This document shows positions 49,067 to 60,200 of a stretch of DNA of 64,000 nt, one piece after another. Source of the DNA: Embiotoca jacksoni (lineage: Eukaryota; Chordata; Actinopteri; Embiotocidae); the NCBI GenBank assembly GCA_022577435.1, contig JAKOON010000008.1:2609501-2673500 (forward strand), written 5' to 3'. The translations under genes and the position numbers were made by a program. Positions within the stretch are counted from its first letter, which is position 1. The number at the start of each line of letters is the position of its first letter. The notes under the pieces were generated by a model. That model saw only the letters and a program-made list of their open reading frames with translations. It searched no databases and was not told where the DNA came from.

Positions 49067-49135
<69 letters not shown>
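49067..49135. repeat. (TG)34 microsatellite
   Basis: Uninterrupted TG for 69 bases, ending in TATATG. Confidence 0.98.
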
Positions 49136-49141
<6 letters not shown>

Positions 49142-49456
49142 AGGTCGAAGGGTGAAGTGGGGGATGATGCCCACTGCCCACCCGCCACCACCTTGATTTT
49201 AATGCCAATAAAGACACGGCAGGCTCCAGCACACACAAAGGCAAGGTTAACACGGAGATGGAGAAGGCCGATACGGTCGCTCACGCTCCGCTGCAAAAAG
49301 GAACCCTGATGACTTTTCATTTCCAGTGTTCATCTTGTTATCTGTAATTGTTGAAGGATGAGACGCTGCTAGTTGCAGTCTGGCCCTTTATAGTCTGAGC
49401 GCATAAGCACCACACAAATTGATGCTCACGGCTGGAGGTGGAGAGGGACAGCAGAC

Positions 49457-49480
49457 GTGTGTGTGTGTGCGTGTGCGTGT

Positions 49481-49527
<47 letters not shown>

Positions 49528-49541
49528 GTGTGTGTGTGTGT
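49457..49541. repeat. Compound (GT)/(GC)-interrupted microsatellite
   Basis: GT repeats with GC interruptions in the first half (GTGTGCGTGTGCGTGCGTGT) and one TT break near 49526. The strictly alternating purine-pyrimidine pattern with GC steps is the classic Z-DNA-prone type. Confidence 0.96.
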
Positions 49542-50229
49542 CCACGTGGGAGATAGGAAGATGTGCTGTCTTTTCACACCCAGGAGGAATGTCTGGACTT
49601 GGGCGGTGGTGGAGTGGAGGGGTGGGGGAGGGGGTGGGACATAATCATGAAAAGGGTGGCTACGTAATGCTCTGTTCATCGTGACGGATAGACGTGCTGC
49701 CGATGAGGCGCAGGGACAGAAATGAAGATGAGACGTGAAAGCGGTGAGGGCACATTTTAAAGACGTGCTTGTGGACCCGCACACATATGGCATACATGGC
49801 TGCACATGTATATAAACAAGTTCCTCAGTGCACCTCTGTTAGATGGTGTGAACATGAGACAGGTAATGAAGAGATTATCGATTTCAGAATTTACCCAGCT
49901 GAAATTCTTGCATCTCCCAGCCTGCCCGTTAATAGAATTATTGCGGATGGGAAGCACGGCCAAACGCTGTTAGCATTAATCTCTGGGGATTTTATCCACC
50001 CAATCATTGTTCATTATTAACAGGTTGGATTGAGTCAGTACAAGTGAGCAATATCACCAAACCAGGTTTGTTCACCCCATATTCTGCAGTGTGAGCCCTG
50101 TGTAAACTCTTCTGACACATTCAACTGACTTTAAGTGATTCTCAACATATCCTGCTGCAAGACACTGACTATTTCAGTAAAACCTTTTCTTTCTGGCATT
50201 TCTGTCAAATGGAAATCCCAGGAAAAGCT

Positions 50230-50231
<2 letters not shown>
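49542..50231. other. No gene; possible conserved block
   Basis: The stretch 49860-50010 is repeat-free with TAAT and ATTA words (GTTAATAGAATTATTGCGG) and could be regulatory. Nothing coding is seen. Confidence 0.35.

Positions 50232-50270
<39 letters not shown>
50232..50270. repeat. Poly(T) run, 39 bases
   Basis: Thirty-nine consecutive T. CCAGGAA occurs just before (50218-50224) and just after (50279-50285), which could be a target duplication around a tail-only retrotransposition event, or chance. Confidence 0.95.
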
Positions 50271-50273
<3 letters not shown>

Positions 50274-51394
50274 CATTGCCAGGAAGTCCCATTGTGACAC
50301 ATTGGCCTAAAAGTGTTTAGATTTTTTGTTTGAGTGAAGTTTGACTCAGTGTTCAGTACATGTATGCACAAAGCTTTAACACCAACATCTTTAGACTGAA
50401 ATGACTGCCCTGCATCATTGATGCTGACTGACTCTGTGCCTTTTAGCAATGGAGTGCACCACTGTCATCTCATCTGTGATACATAGTTAGTCATTTTAAC
50501 GTTAAAAGATGTGTGTAAGACCACAAAAGTAACATCCAGTATATGATCATCCTGACTCAGCTCTGTTGCAGGTCGGAGGCTGTTTACATATTAATCTCAT
50601 AATCACTTTTTTATATGTGCCTATAGATTGCTCTGAAATCTGAACTAAACCCATTTGGACACCAATGGACTAAATAAAACAAAAATACTTCACCATACAG
50701 TATATACATAGAATACAATACTAACTAATACTAATACCATAATACTAATACTATAATATAATAAATATCTGTGCTCCTGTTGCTGTTTACAGATAATAAT
50801 GATATACATTACATCCAAAATGCCTCCGGCTCCATCGACTCCCATTCAACTTCTCTCATGAAACACAAAGTCAATACATTTTTTCACAAGTTATTTTCAG
50901 CTTTGCTAGCTAAAGTCACTCCATCTGAAAATAATGCCCAATTAATTAGGAAAAAAAGTAATTGGTAAGTTAACCATCAGTAAAAGCCTAAGCAGTTTTA
51001 AGAAACGCACAACATTGCTGATCGCAATAATTAAAGATTAAATTTCTCCAACAAAATGCATGCTACAATTTTTTTTTCAGTAAGATTTATCTCCTCTCAA
51101 AATTTCCTGATGTACTAATAATTTTCACTGAGATAGATTTACTGTCTGATCAACTCAGCTCTTAAATGAATCAACCAGGACATGTCTTCATGCACAGTGT
51201 TTTTAAATGCTACCAGCAGAAATGGAGATGTGAGCGGAATCCTGATGTGGCCCTCCCCTGGTCTCAGGTGTGACAGCTGTAGCCATGTGGATTGAAGGGG
51301 AAAGGTCGTTCCAAGTGACAAACCTGCAAAGGCCTTGGAGTTTGATGGAAGCGCAGGTTAGGAAGTTTAGTGCGATGTGTGTCAGTGTAGCGTT

Positions 51395-51398
<4 letters not shown>
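50271..51398. other. No gene; AATACT-rich tract
   Basis: Unique sequence with an imperfect (AATACT)n tract at 50711-50763. Confidence 0.5.

Positions 51399-51475
<77 letters not shown>
51399..51475. repeat. (TG)38 microsatellite
   Basis: About 77 bases of uninterrupted TG. Confidence 0.98.
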
Positions 51476-51478
<3 letters not shown>

Positions 51479-52393
51479 TGCGCTCGTTGGGGGGCACAGA
51501 TGTTGGACCCGCAAGCGAGAAAAAAATTGTCTCACAATATCAAAAAATCAACACCTCTAAAATAATTTGGTACCTGGAGATTCACTTTACTTTGTGGATT
51601 AGCGGAGTCTTCCGCGCTCAAGTATAGCTATTAGTCTTTGATACATCACAGAGAAGATTTGATTTAATCTCTCCCACCCTTTGGAAACTGGAAAAAGAAG
51701 TAGGAAAAAAATATTTTTACTTTTAATTCAGAGGCTTCTAGAGATCTGGGATTTAGTCCACAAACATTCTCTGTCAGGAGAAGGTTAGTCTCTGCCATTT
51801 ATTTATGTGGATATTAAAATCTAAGTAAAGGAGACATAAAGGATGCATGATGATCTGAAAACACACAGAGAGCGGGGACATGAAGTGATACCTCGACTGC
51901 CTAAAAGGTAATACCTTGAAAAAAAAAATTAAAAAAATATGATTTACATATAAACAGTTAAAAGGTGTCAGGCAGCTTCAATTATCTAACACGTACAGTC
52001 TTTGCGCTGTAAACTATTATAATAAGTTGCATTAAATAAGCTTCCCTAAACTTTTATGAAAAAGTATACGAAACACTTTCTGAATTTAAAGTCATGAGTT
52101 CATTTGACTACATTTCCAATGGGACATTTACTTAACTCATTGAAAGAGGTCATTACGAAACCTTATTTGCTTATTTGGTGTGTACTTCCCAGGATGCATT
52201 GCATTAAGGGACATTGTACCATATGTACATAAAGCACTCGAGTCATCATCATATTAAACAATATATGAATATAAATCCCAAGTTGTAATAATGTAAAATA
52301 ATATGTTCCTCTAAAAAAAATGATACGTAGGATAAAAGTTTAAACTCAACATTTTAGTTTGTTGCCTTAAAATGTTTCACAACTTTGGTGGAA
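51476..52393. other. No gene seen
   Basis: AT-rich unique DNA with short A-runs. Confidence 0.5.
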
Positions 52394-52464
52394 ACCATAG
52401 ATTGTATATGAAAAAAGTGAGGCCCATGCAGAAGTGCCTTTTAAGAGCAATACCGCTGGTTAGC
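52394..52464 (+). repeat. CCATAGA repeat, copy 3 (truncated)
   Basis: Reads CCATAGATTGTATATGA, then GGCCCATGCAGAAGTGCC, then GCAATACCGCTGG. It follows copy 1 with a 23-base shorter spacer and stops before the second half. Confidence 0.75.
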
Positions 52465-52560
52465 ATTGTTCAGGTTAGCATTTAGCTCAGAGCACCACTG
52501 TGGCCACACAACTTTACAGAGCTGCTGGCGTGGTTATACATTCTTAATTTAGTTTGCTAA
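52465..52560. repeat. Fish repeat with CAGAGCTGCTGGC, tentative
   Basis: GTTAGCATTTAGCTCAGAGC, then CACCACTGTGGCC, then TTTACAGAGCTGCTGGCGTG. It resembles the other end of the GCTAAC-rich fish repeat seen at 31.3 kb. The copy is short. Confidence 0.45.
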
Positions 52561-53559
52561 TATCAAAACTAGAAAGTTCACGTGTTATTGTTAAATGCAT
52601 GATAACTGCATGTCTTTACAGGAAAATCTTTCTGTTAACTCTTGTGGTCCGATAATCCCTGGGCACCAGGAATGGAATTAAATAGACATGCAAATGAATT
52701 ATGAATAAAAGTATATTCATAAAAAGGAAATGTAAATGGGAAACTGTCAGAGGTAATACATTCTGAAGACTGAAAGAGTCTGATTCAATTTCTTGTATTT
52801 CTGCAGTGACAAACGTTTTCCCCAGTGAGGTTTATTGTAGTTCTGCGAGTGTTTTGAAAGCCATTACAAGTTGTGTGATGGTGTTCCTTACACCTCGTTC
52901 TCTATTTCAAAATACATTCTGGGAGTTGTTTTCCTCCTGGAGACTGAAGGTCTGCGACTGCGGCTCCTATGAGACGACTCCACTGCTTCAGGCATGTGCA
53001 GTTACACCGCGTGCTGTAGCAGCAGATGTCAGCCAGAGTTGGAGACACTTGAGCTGTCATGGCTTGTCAGAAATTAACAGATGAATGATGATCAGCCTGT
53101 ATTCATAATATTATACGCTGTGACAGGATTGTGGTTAATTTTTCTGAAGCCAAATGTGATTTTTTTTTTTTGTGTGTGTGTCTACGATCAATGTATTTTC
53201 TTTGGCACTGACTTGCACTTAGATGAATATGAAGAAATCTAGATGTAATGGACAATTACATGTCTGAGTCTGAAATACTGTATACAATTACATGCTCAAT
53301 TTGTGTCAACCACAGCTGTTTTTGATATCCACCACATTAATAACAGAAAAAAAAATACTTCAGCAAATAAATGCTGAAATAAATTAGATTATTCTGTACT
53401 GCATACTTTCTGATTCATCGTGTTTAATCTTCGCTTTTTTTATGCATTTCAATTAAATTTAACAATGATTTAATCCTCAATGATCCTATAGTTTGGTCAA
53501 TAAGATAAAGATGAATTCTGAATTAATTGATGGGTGCGTGACGTGTCACTGAATGCACC
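52561..53559. other. No gene seen
   Basis: AT-rich unique sequence with a T-run near 53159-53171. Confidence 0.5.
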
Positions 53560-54221
53560 AGAAGAACCTACTTTGAAGCACGGTGGTTAAATGGGATGGT
53601 TTGGGGTTGCTTCGCTGCCTCTGGGACTGGGCAGCTTGAAGTCAACTGTGAATTCGGTACCAAACAGTGTTTGAAGATAATGTTAGGCCATCAATGTGAA
53701 AGTTGAAGTTGAACCAGAAGTGGACCTTTCAACAGCATAACAATCCCGAGCACACTGGAACATCCACCAAGGCATGGTTAAAAAAGAGGACATGGGGGGG
53801 ACAATGAATGGCAGAGTCAAAGCCCAGATTTTAGTACCATTGAAATGTTGTGGGGAAATTTCAGGCAGTACAAGCAAGAACCCTCAAACATCTTGCAACT
53901 GATTAAGGGGAGAGTGGTAGAAAATTTTAGCAAGGCAATGTTAGACACTGGTGGACAATTATGCAAAACACCTCCAAGTTACAAAATGTCTGATCATGGG
54001 GGGGACAATTTGAGTTTATGGTTCCAAGGGTGTACTTCCTTTTTCCCCTCAAAAAAATTTCAAAACTGTTGATATTTTTGTTGAATAAGCAAATATTTCT
54101 TGTGGTTGATTTCATCACTTTTATCTGTATGCACTATTTCAAGTAGGATTAAACGTGTGTTTGTCCAAAAAAAAGACATATTATTGGGATGTACTTCTTT
54201 TTTTTTTCATGTGGCTGTATG
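53560..54221 (+). mobile_element. Tc1-like transposon relic, third family, 5' truncated
   Basis: Holds the 3' half of a transposase and the right end. The end reads GATGTACTTC, then CATGTGGCTG and the flanking TA (54220-54221). A similar block, GTGTACTTCCTTTTTCCCC, lies 160 bases earlier (54030-54048). This is the paired direct-repeat layout (IR/DR) of fish Tc1 elements. The left end and the N-terminal half are missing. The last family bases TACAGYCATGTG-type are recalled from related elements, not compared by search. Confidence 0.88.
53592..53985 (+). pseudogene. Tc1 transposase C-terminal half, degenerate
   Basis: Reads MVWGCFAASGTGQLEV in one frame, then a shift near 53700 to WTFQQHNNPEHTGTSTKAWL, then another to WQSQSPDFSTIEMLWGNFRQ. 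The second catalytic position, Asp in QQDND, is His here (QQHNN), while the catalytic Glu in TIEMLW is kept. CATGGGGGGGACAAT occurs at 53791-53805, in place of the expected linker, and again at 53995-54009. The copy is non-functional. Confidence 0.88.
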
Positions 54222-54539
54222 TTAATTGCTACAGGAGGAAAAAAGAAGGTCTTTTTTTTTTTTAACAAGAATGAACAATGTTGCACATGAAGGGTAAATC
54301 CTTGTCTCTGACTGGCCTCTTTCGCCCCGTGCTAATAAGATAAATCATGTGGTCACATGAGAGTTCCTCATAAAAGTTACTTCTAAACTGGAGTAAGTAG
54401 CTTGATAAATGCCTTTTATTCTTTATTCTCTGAAGTTGGCTCCTTAGAGTGTCATTTTTATAAGTTTGATAAATGTAGGCCTAGGTCACATTTTAACATG
54501 ATTAATTAACAACCCGCTATCACAGCAAAGAGTGTAATA
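54222..54539. other. No gene seen
   Basis: Unique DNA after the Tc1 end, with a T-run at 54251-54262. Confidence 0.5.
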
Positions 54540-54740
54540 CACACACCTGTCCACTAGAGGGACGCGTATTAGTGTCACGTATTGGCCTTGTGAGACGAAT
54601 CAGCGTCTTGGGCTTCAGGAAAACAAAACCACGTGGAAACCCATGTGGTTATGGTTAGAAAACACAAAAAACAAAAAAACACTTTGTTGCCTCCTGGAAT
54701 CGAACATCATCGTGTCGATGATGCCAGGCCTGACAAAGAC
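54540..54740. repeat. Dispersed fish repeat with CCACGTGG, tentative
   Basis: AAACCACGTGGAAACCCATG, GGTTATGGTTAGAAAAC and CTCCTGGAATCGAACATC resemble a fish repeat that carries CACGTGGTTAAGGTTAGG and a tRNA-like GAATCGAAC word. Class not resolved; the copy is diverged. Confidence 0.4.
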
Positions 54741-57700
54741 ACAATTCCCTTTATTGGACAGGCAGGTGTATTAAACACTTTGCCATGATACTGGGCTGTA
54801 ATAAATAGTGCTCATGGTCAACGCCAAGTCATATTTTTGACAGGCCTTTATTATTTTTATTATGATTATATGAATTATTAATATTACTAGTAGTAGTAGT
54901 TCAGTATTGCTGTCTTCCGACTGTGTGCAACAGTTTCTTACACTGCAGGTGACAAAGGGACCCTGAGATTCTCGTTCCACGGCTCACCAAGTCACATCTA
55001 TTGCTGACAGCTGAACTAGAGCCGTGATCCTCTCCCAGCTTTGACCACATTCAGGCTTTTGGAACCGATTCAGCTCTGACACATAACTTACAGTATTGAT
55101 TTGAATCAATGAATCATTACAGCACTAAAAAGTGCCGACAGTAAAAAGCTAATTGACAAAAAGAATAACCTACAATATATCCTGTAAATTATTACTATTT
55201 GTGCCATCTAATGAAGAAATTAAGAAACCTGTTTATTGATTCGAGTGAATCGTGTTCCCAGTATTCTCTATAACGTACGTTTTAGTGAAGCCTAGTGCCA
55301 CCATTGACTCCAACCACCTAGGTCACACCTGACTGATTCAGTTGGTGAAAACATAACATTGCATGTTGTTTTTTGTATTATGTATTAACAGAGACGAGGG
55401 GCAATGTTTGATATTTTTATGTCATAGCATAGCCATAAAAACTTTTGCACACCTGAGACAATCAGGTTTCCGTATCATCTTTATTCATGTCCAGTTTGTT
55501 GTGATAGCAGACCCATTAAACCCCATTTAGTGATGAAAGTAATTTTTTTTTTTTTTTTTACCACTGCCTACATCAAAGGGAAAGCTACCTTTATCTTTGA
55601 CCTAGTTTGCTGCAGTAATTTGCCTGCGAACACCAGCCCTTCAACTTCAGCCGAGCTTTATTTGTATATTAAGGCAAGCTTTCGACCTGCAGCAGCACCG
55701 AGTTTGTTGCCCTAGAAAACTATTTTTCTCCATCAAAAATCATTATGCTTGATATTTGTTTACATATAAACCATGCAGCTTTCAGCCGGCGCTGCCATTG
55801 CTGCTGGAAAACGCCTCTCCCCATCTCAAATTGTGACTTCAACTTTGTTGTCCTTTAGCATATAACACATTTCATGAACTGAGTCTTTTGAAATAAGCCC
55901 TCTTTTGAGCTGCGCTGCATTTATCTGGCATTAAAACTGAGCGATTTACAAGCACAACAGTGTTGTTAACATTTGACTTTTGGTGGGCTGCTCTTTGGGA
56001 TGAAAATGCTATGCTGTCAGAAACATTAGGATGTACACATACAACAAGCTTCTCCAGCGGCAATCATGAATTACTTTTGGCAGGAGAACAGAAAAGCACA
56101 GAGGGGGAAGGCGAGGCTCACTGAGTATTTTGATGCTTCTGTGTGAGAAACACTATAATATGAGACCTCTGAATTAAGAATTCCTAAAAGTCAGTAAGCA
56201 TCTGAAAGCTTTCTGTTCTGTCCTTCACACCAGGGGCTTCTAGTTGAGTTCATGAATAGAAAACAGCTCTTTTTTGATGTGGCTCTTTCTTCTAAATGGC
56301 CCTCAAAACCAGCTCTTCACTGTTCTCCCCAGTGAATCTATTTCTCTCCCTCTCTCTCACTTTATCTCTTTCTGCGTCTTCATCTCCCTCTCACACCCTG
56401 ATCTAAAAGTTGAAATAGAGTGTGTGTTTATGTGTGTTGGTGCACGGACGTGTGTTACAACCTCTCTCCCACTCTGACAAAGTGGTGTGGCAGGCCGTGT
56501 CACATGGTGGACAAGTGGTGGGTGGCAGCTCCCCAGCACACGATAAAACCTGTCAATCTCCCAGGCAACCTTACCAGCCATCTGCTGCCTCATGTGTGGC
56601 CTTACTAACGCACACACACAGATGGGAAGACACACGCACAAAACCTGCCTTAACCCCCACTTCACCTTAACTTGTTATTATTATCCTGCAGGCCTCCTCA
56701 TGCAAGACTTGAGGGTTTAAGAAAGTTGCCTCCCCAAACACACACACAGCTGTGCAACATGTCCTCTTTCAGTCTCTTTTCCTTTACTTAGATGATCACT
56801 CTAACCTGGCAACCAGCAACAAACAGGCCCGAAGTCAACAGTCTGAGAGGCCAAGCTATGAAATCAAGAAATAGATTGTGGAAAAGTAGGAAAACTCTAA
56901 AACAGACTATGGAGATAAAGATAGATTATATTTATAGCTGGCTTAATATATATGTGCAATTGCAATATTCTCTTTAGGGCAAGCCCTTTGTCCGTGGCTT
57001 TTTTTTTTCCCCCTTTATGTCATTTCTAATTAACTGATCCATTTAACTAAACATTGTTCAGTTATATGTCATTTATACACAGGCTTGACGTTGGACAAAC
57101 ATATTGCAAATAAAAATCCAGGGTTGTGTAAATTGTTTACTGTTAACCAAGACTGCAGAGGAGAGCCTGGTTTATGTCTATGTATTCATCCTCAGTTAAT
57201 GAAAACACAATACAAGAGATTGCGACGCTTTAATTATTCAGCGCTGCACAGACACAGTGACAATGAGCACACCGGCTCAGTGTCAATGTATGACACAGAA
57301 AAACACATGAATAAAAACGGAAAAACTCTCTTTGTCCACAGTTTTTTGTAATTATTTTGGCTCTGCAGCTCAAAAGAAATTATGGCTGAACGTTGTCCCC
57401 ATAAATGACATTTTGACTGACTGTCTTCACACGGTTTAAAAAGCCTGATTTTATCGTGGGTTGAAAACTTTGCTTAGTTTGCTTAAAAGGTTGTTTCAAA
57501 GCAGCACACTTGACTACTCTAGTTTTTAAGTCAGTTGGGCAACTAAATTCACATCTGCCCTGCCACTTTATACCTAAATCTGACAAGTTCATTGCTCACA
57601 TTATATAAAAAGATGCAACGTTCCCAGAGTGTTACATATTACATCAGCAATTGAATGAGTAAATACCAATACTTCGATTTTTATGACCAAATACCTGCAA

Positions 57701-57744
57701 AATCAATCACATTAAGCCTCAACTGCATGTACTTTATACTTTAT
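54741..57744. other. No gene seen in 3 kb
   Basis: AT-rich, with (TAGTAG)-like sequence near 54888-54900 and a T16 run near 55543-55559. At 55050-55330 GATTCA, GAATCA and GATTCG words recur (TTGATTTGAATCAATGAATC), suggesting a small palindromic or MITE-like repeat that I cannot delimit. Confidence 0.45.
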
Positions 57745-57911
57745 GCGGAGGAGATCGTCGTTTCATAATAGCTCGAGAGACGGCCATGCTAGTGGCAGCC
57801 TGTTGCAGCAGCTCCCGGTGTGCGTTTTAGTTTGTAAGACTTTTCACTTCTTCTCTCTTCTGGGTTGTTGTTTTTGTTTTCTTAACGTTTTGTTTAAGTG
57901 ACGGTCAGGCA

Positions 57912-58658
57912 ATGGACCGTAACTTTTTTTCCTCTTTTTTGGTGGCTTTTCTGTTACTTTTTTCCCTCCTTGTAACGGAGAGCCACGCACAGTGGACTGG
58001 TGCCTTTGTTTACTCACGCGATCAGCTGTTTGCGCTGAGTAAACCCCTACTGCTGCCCGGAGCGAGGCCTGAAATCCCAAAGGAACTTCGTAGAAGACGT
58101 CAGGGTTCCAGAGCTGGAGCTAAACTGAAGGCGAAGAGGAGGAAACACAAACCAGCGGTACCAGCAATTTTAATGGGGAATGTGAGGTCCTTGGCCAATA
58201 AAACTGATGAGCTCGGCGCGCTGGTAAAGACCCAGAGAGAGTACCGGGAGTGCAGCATCATGTGTTTCACCGAGACATGGCTGCACTCACATCTCCCGGA
58301 CCACAGCGCGGCCGTACCCGGCTTCAGGACTGTTCGGGCGGACAGAGACATTGTGCAGAGCAGTAAGAAGAAAGGTGGAGGGATTGCAGTCTATGTGAAC
58401 GAGAGGTGGTGCAATCCCGACCACGTGTGTGTGAAGGAACGTTTCTGTAGCCCGGACATTGAACTGCTAGCCGTGGGGATGCGTCCGTATTATTTGTCGA
58501 GGGAGTTCTCGTCCACCATCGTTATCGCTGTGTACATTCCTCCATCAGCTGACGTAGAGGCAGCAGTGGACACCATCCACTCCACGGTGTCTAAACTGCA
58601 GACTCAGCATCCCGGTGCATTTTTGGCAGTTACTGGAGACTTTAACCAGTCTGGATAA
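57912..58658 (+). pseudogene. LINE ORF, apurinic-like endonuclease part
   Basis: The 248-codon frame begins with a strongly hydrophobic leader (FSSFLVAFLLLFSLLVTES, about residues 7-25), then a basic stretch (KELRRRRQGSRAGAKLKAK). The endonuclease starts at GNVRSLANKTDELGALVK, with the conserved Asn, followed by CFTETWLHSHLPDHS with the catalytic Glu, KKGGGIAVYVNERW, VAVYIPP-type IAVYIPPSADVE, and TGDFN, the Asp-x-Asn pair. The frame is lost right after TGDFN, at 58650-58660. This enzyme would nick the target for reverse transcription. The final His-containing part (SDHNLV) lies in another frame near 58775. The ATG at 57912 is the first in-frame start after the leader. Confidence 0.9.
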
Positions 58659-60200
58659 AGTACTGCCAACTTTGCACCAGTATGTGAACTGCCCCACCCG
58701 GAACAATAAAACTCTGGACCTCCTGTATGCTAATGCCATGGATGCATACAGTACTACTGCCCTTCCCCCCTTGGTAGATCAGACCACAACCTGGTCCTGC
58801 TGACACCAAAGTATGTTCCCCTGGTGCAGAGGCAGCCTGTGACCACCAGGACTGTGAGGAGGTGGACACAGGAGGCTAAAGAAGCCCTGCAGGACTGCTT
58901 TGAGTCCACGGACTGGGATGTGCTGTTTGGACCACATGGGGAGGACATCAACAGCATGAAGGACTGTATCACAGAATACATCAAATTCTGTGAACACTCC
59001 ACCGTACCATCCCGGACTGTACACTGCTTCCCCAACAACAAGCCGTGGATCACCAGTGATCTGAAAGTTCTTCTTAATAAGAAGAAAGCAGCCTTCAGGT
59101 CTGGGGACAGAGACGAGCTCAGGAGAGTGCAGCGCCACCTGAAGGAGAAGCTCAAGGAGTGCAAGGACTCCTACAGGAGGAAGCTGGAGGCAAAACTCCA
59201 GCAGAACAACGTGAGGGAGGTGTGGACCGGTATGAAGGAGATTATTGGGTTCAAGGGGAGAGAGAGACAACCAGGGGGAACCTGGAGAGGAACAACCAGG
59301 GGGAACCTGGAGAGGTCCAATGAACTAAACTGTTTCTTCAACAGGTTTAGTTCACCACCCTCATCTGTCTCCTCCACACCTCACGCCTCCCAAACACCTC
59401 TGCTGCCTCCCCCATCTGTCCCCCCCTGGTGAACTGCATAGAGCCCTCAATCTCAAAGGGCTCTTCCTCCAATGACACCTTGACCCCCGCCACCCACCTC
59501 TCTGTGACGACTGGCCAGGTTAGGAGACAGCTGGAGAGAATCCACCAGCGTAAGGCTGCAGGACCTGACGGCATCAGCCCCGGGGTCCTGAAGACCTGCG
59601 CCGTCCAGCTGGCTGAGGTCCTACAACACCTCTTCAACCTGAGCCTGAAGTAGGAGGAAGTCCCGATGCTGTGGAAGACGTCGTGTCTGGTTCCTGTACC
59701 GAAGAAGACGACTCCATCCGGCCTCAACGACTACCGACCGGTTGCCCTCACATCTCGTGATGAAGGTGCTGGAAAGGCTGGTCTTGACCCACCTCAGGCC
59801 GCTGGTGAAATCTTCACTGGACCCGCTGCAATTTGTGTACCAGCCTCGTGTGGGAGTGGACGACGCCCTCATCTACCTGCTGCAACGAACTCAGTCTCAA
59901 CTGGACGGAACCGGTGACTCTGTGAGAATCACTTTCTTTGATTTCTCCAGTGCATTTAACACCATCCAACCACTGCTGCTGAGTGAGAAGCTGCAGGTGG
60001 TGGGGGGTGGACACGTCCACCGTCTCGACAACAGACTGAACTGGAAGACCAACATCAATGCTGTCTACAAGAAGGGGATGAGTTGACTCTTTTTCTTGAG
60101 GAAACTTCGATCCTTCAATGTGTGCAGCGAGATGTTGGAGATGTTCTACCAGTCTGTTGTGGCCAGTGAACTGTACTTCTGGTAGTCTGCTGGGGGAGCA
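58659..60200 (+). pseudogene. LINE ORF, linker and reverse transcriptase part
   Basis: Continues in changing frames. VNCPTRNNKTLDLLYANAMD (58680-58740) comes first, then from 58770 the frame shifts back to RQPVTTRTV, EYIKFCEHSTVPS, NNKPWITSDLK and LQQNNVREVWTGM. A shift in a C-run near 59425 leads to KAAGPDGISPGVLK. A CAG-to-TAG-like stop at 59651-59653 follows, then LVPVPKKTTPSGLNDYRPVA. A two-base loss near 59753 leads to LERLVLTHLRPL and ITFFDFSSAFNTIQP with the first catalytic Asp. At about 60020 LQVVGG jumps straight to LDNRLNWKT, skipping some 130 residues that would hold the FSDD box. FLRKLRSFNVCSEML and NNLVKKAGSIIGYKLD follow in part. Confidence 0.9.

Noticed and set aside
58754..59270. 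Minus-strand frames of 136 and 163 codons
   Set aside because: They are antisense shadows of the LINE coding region.
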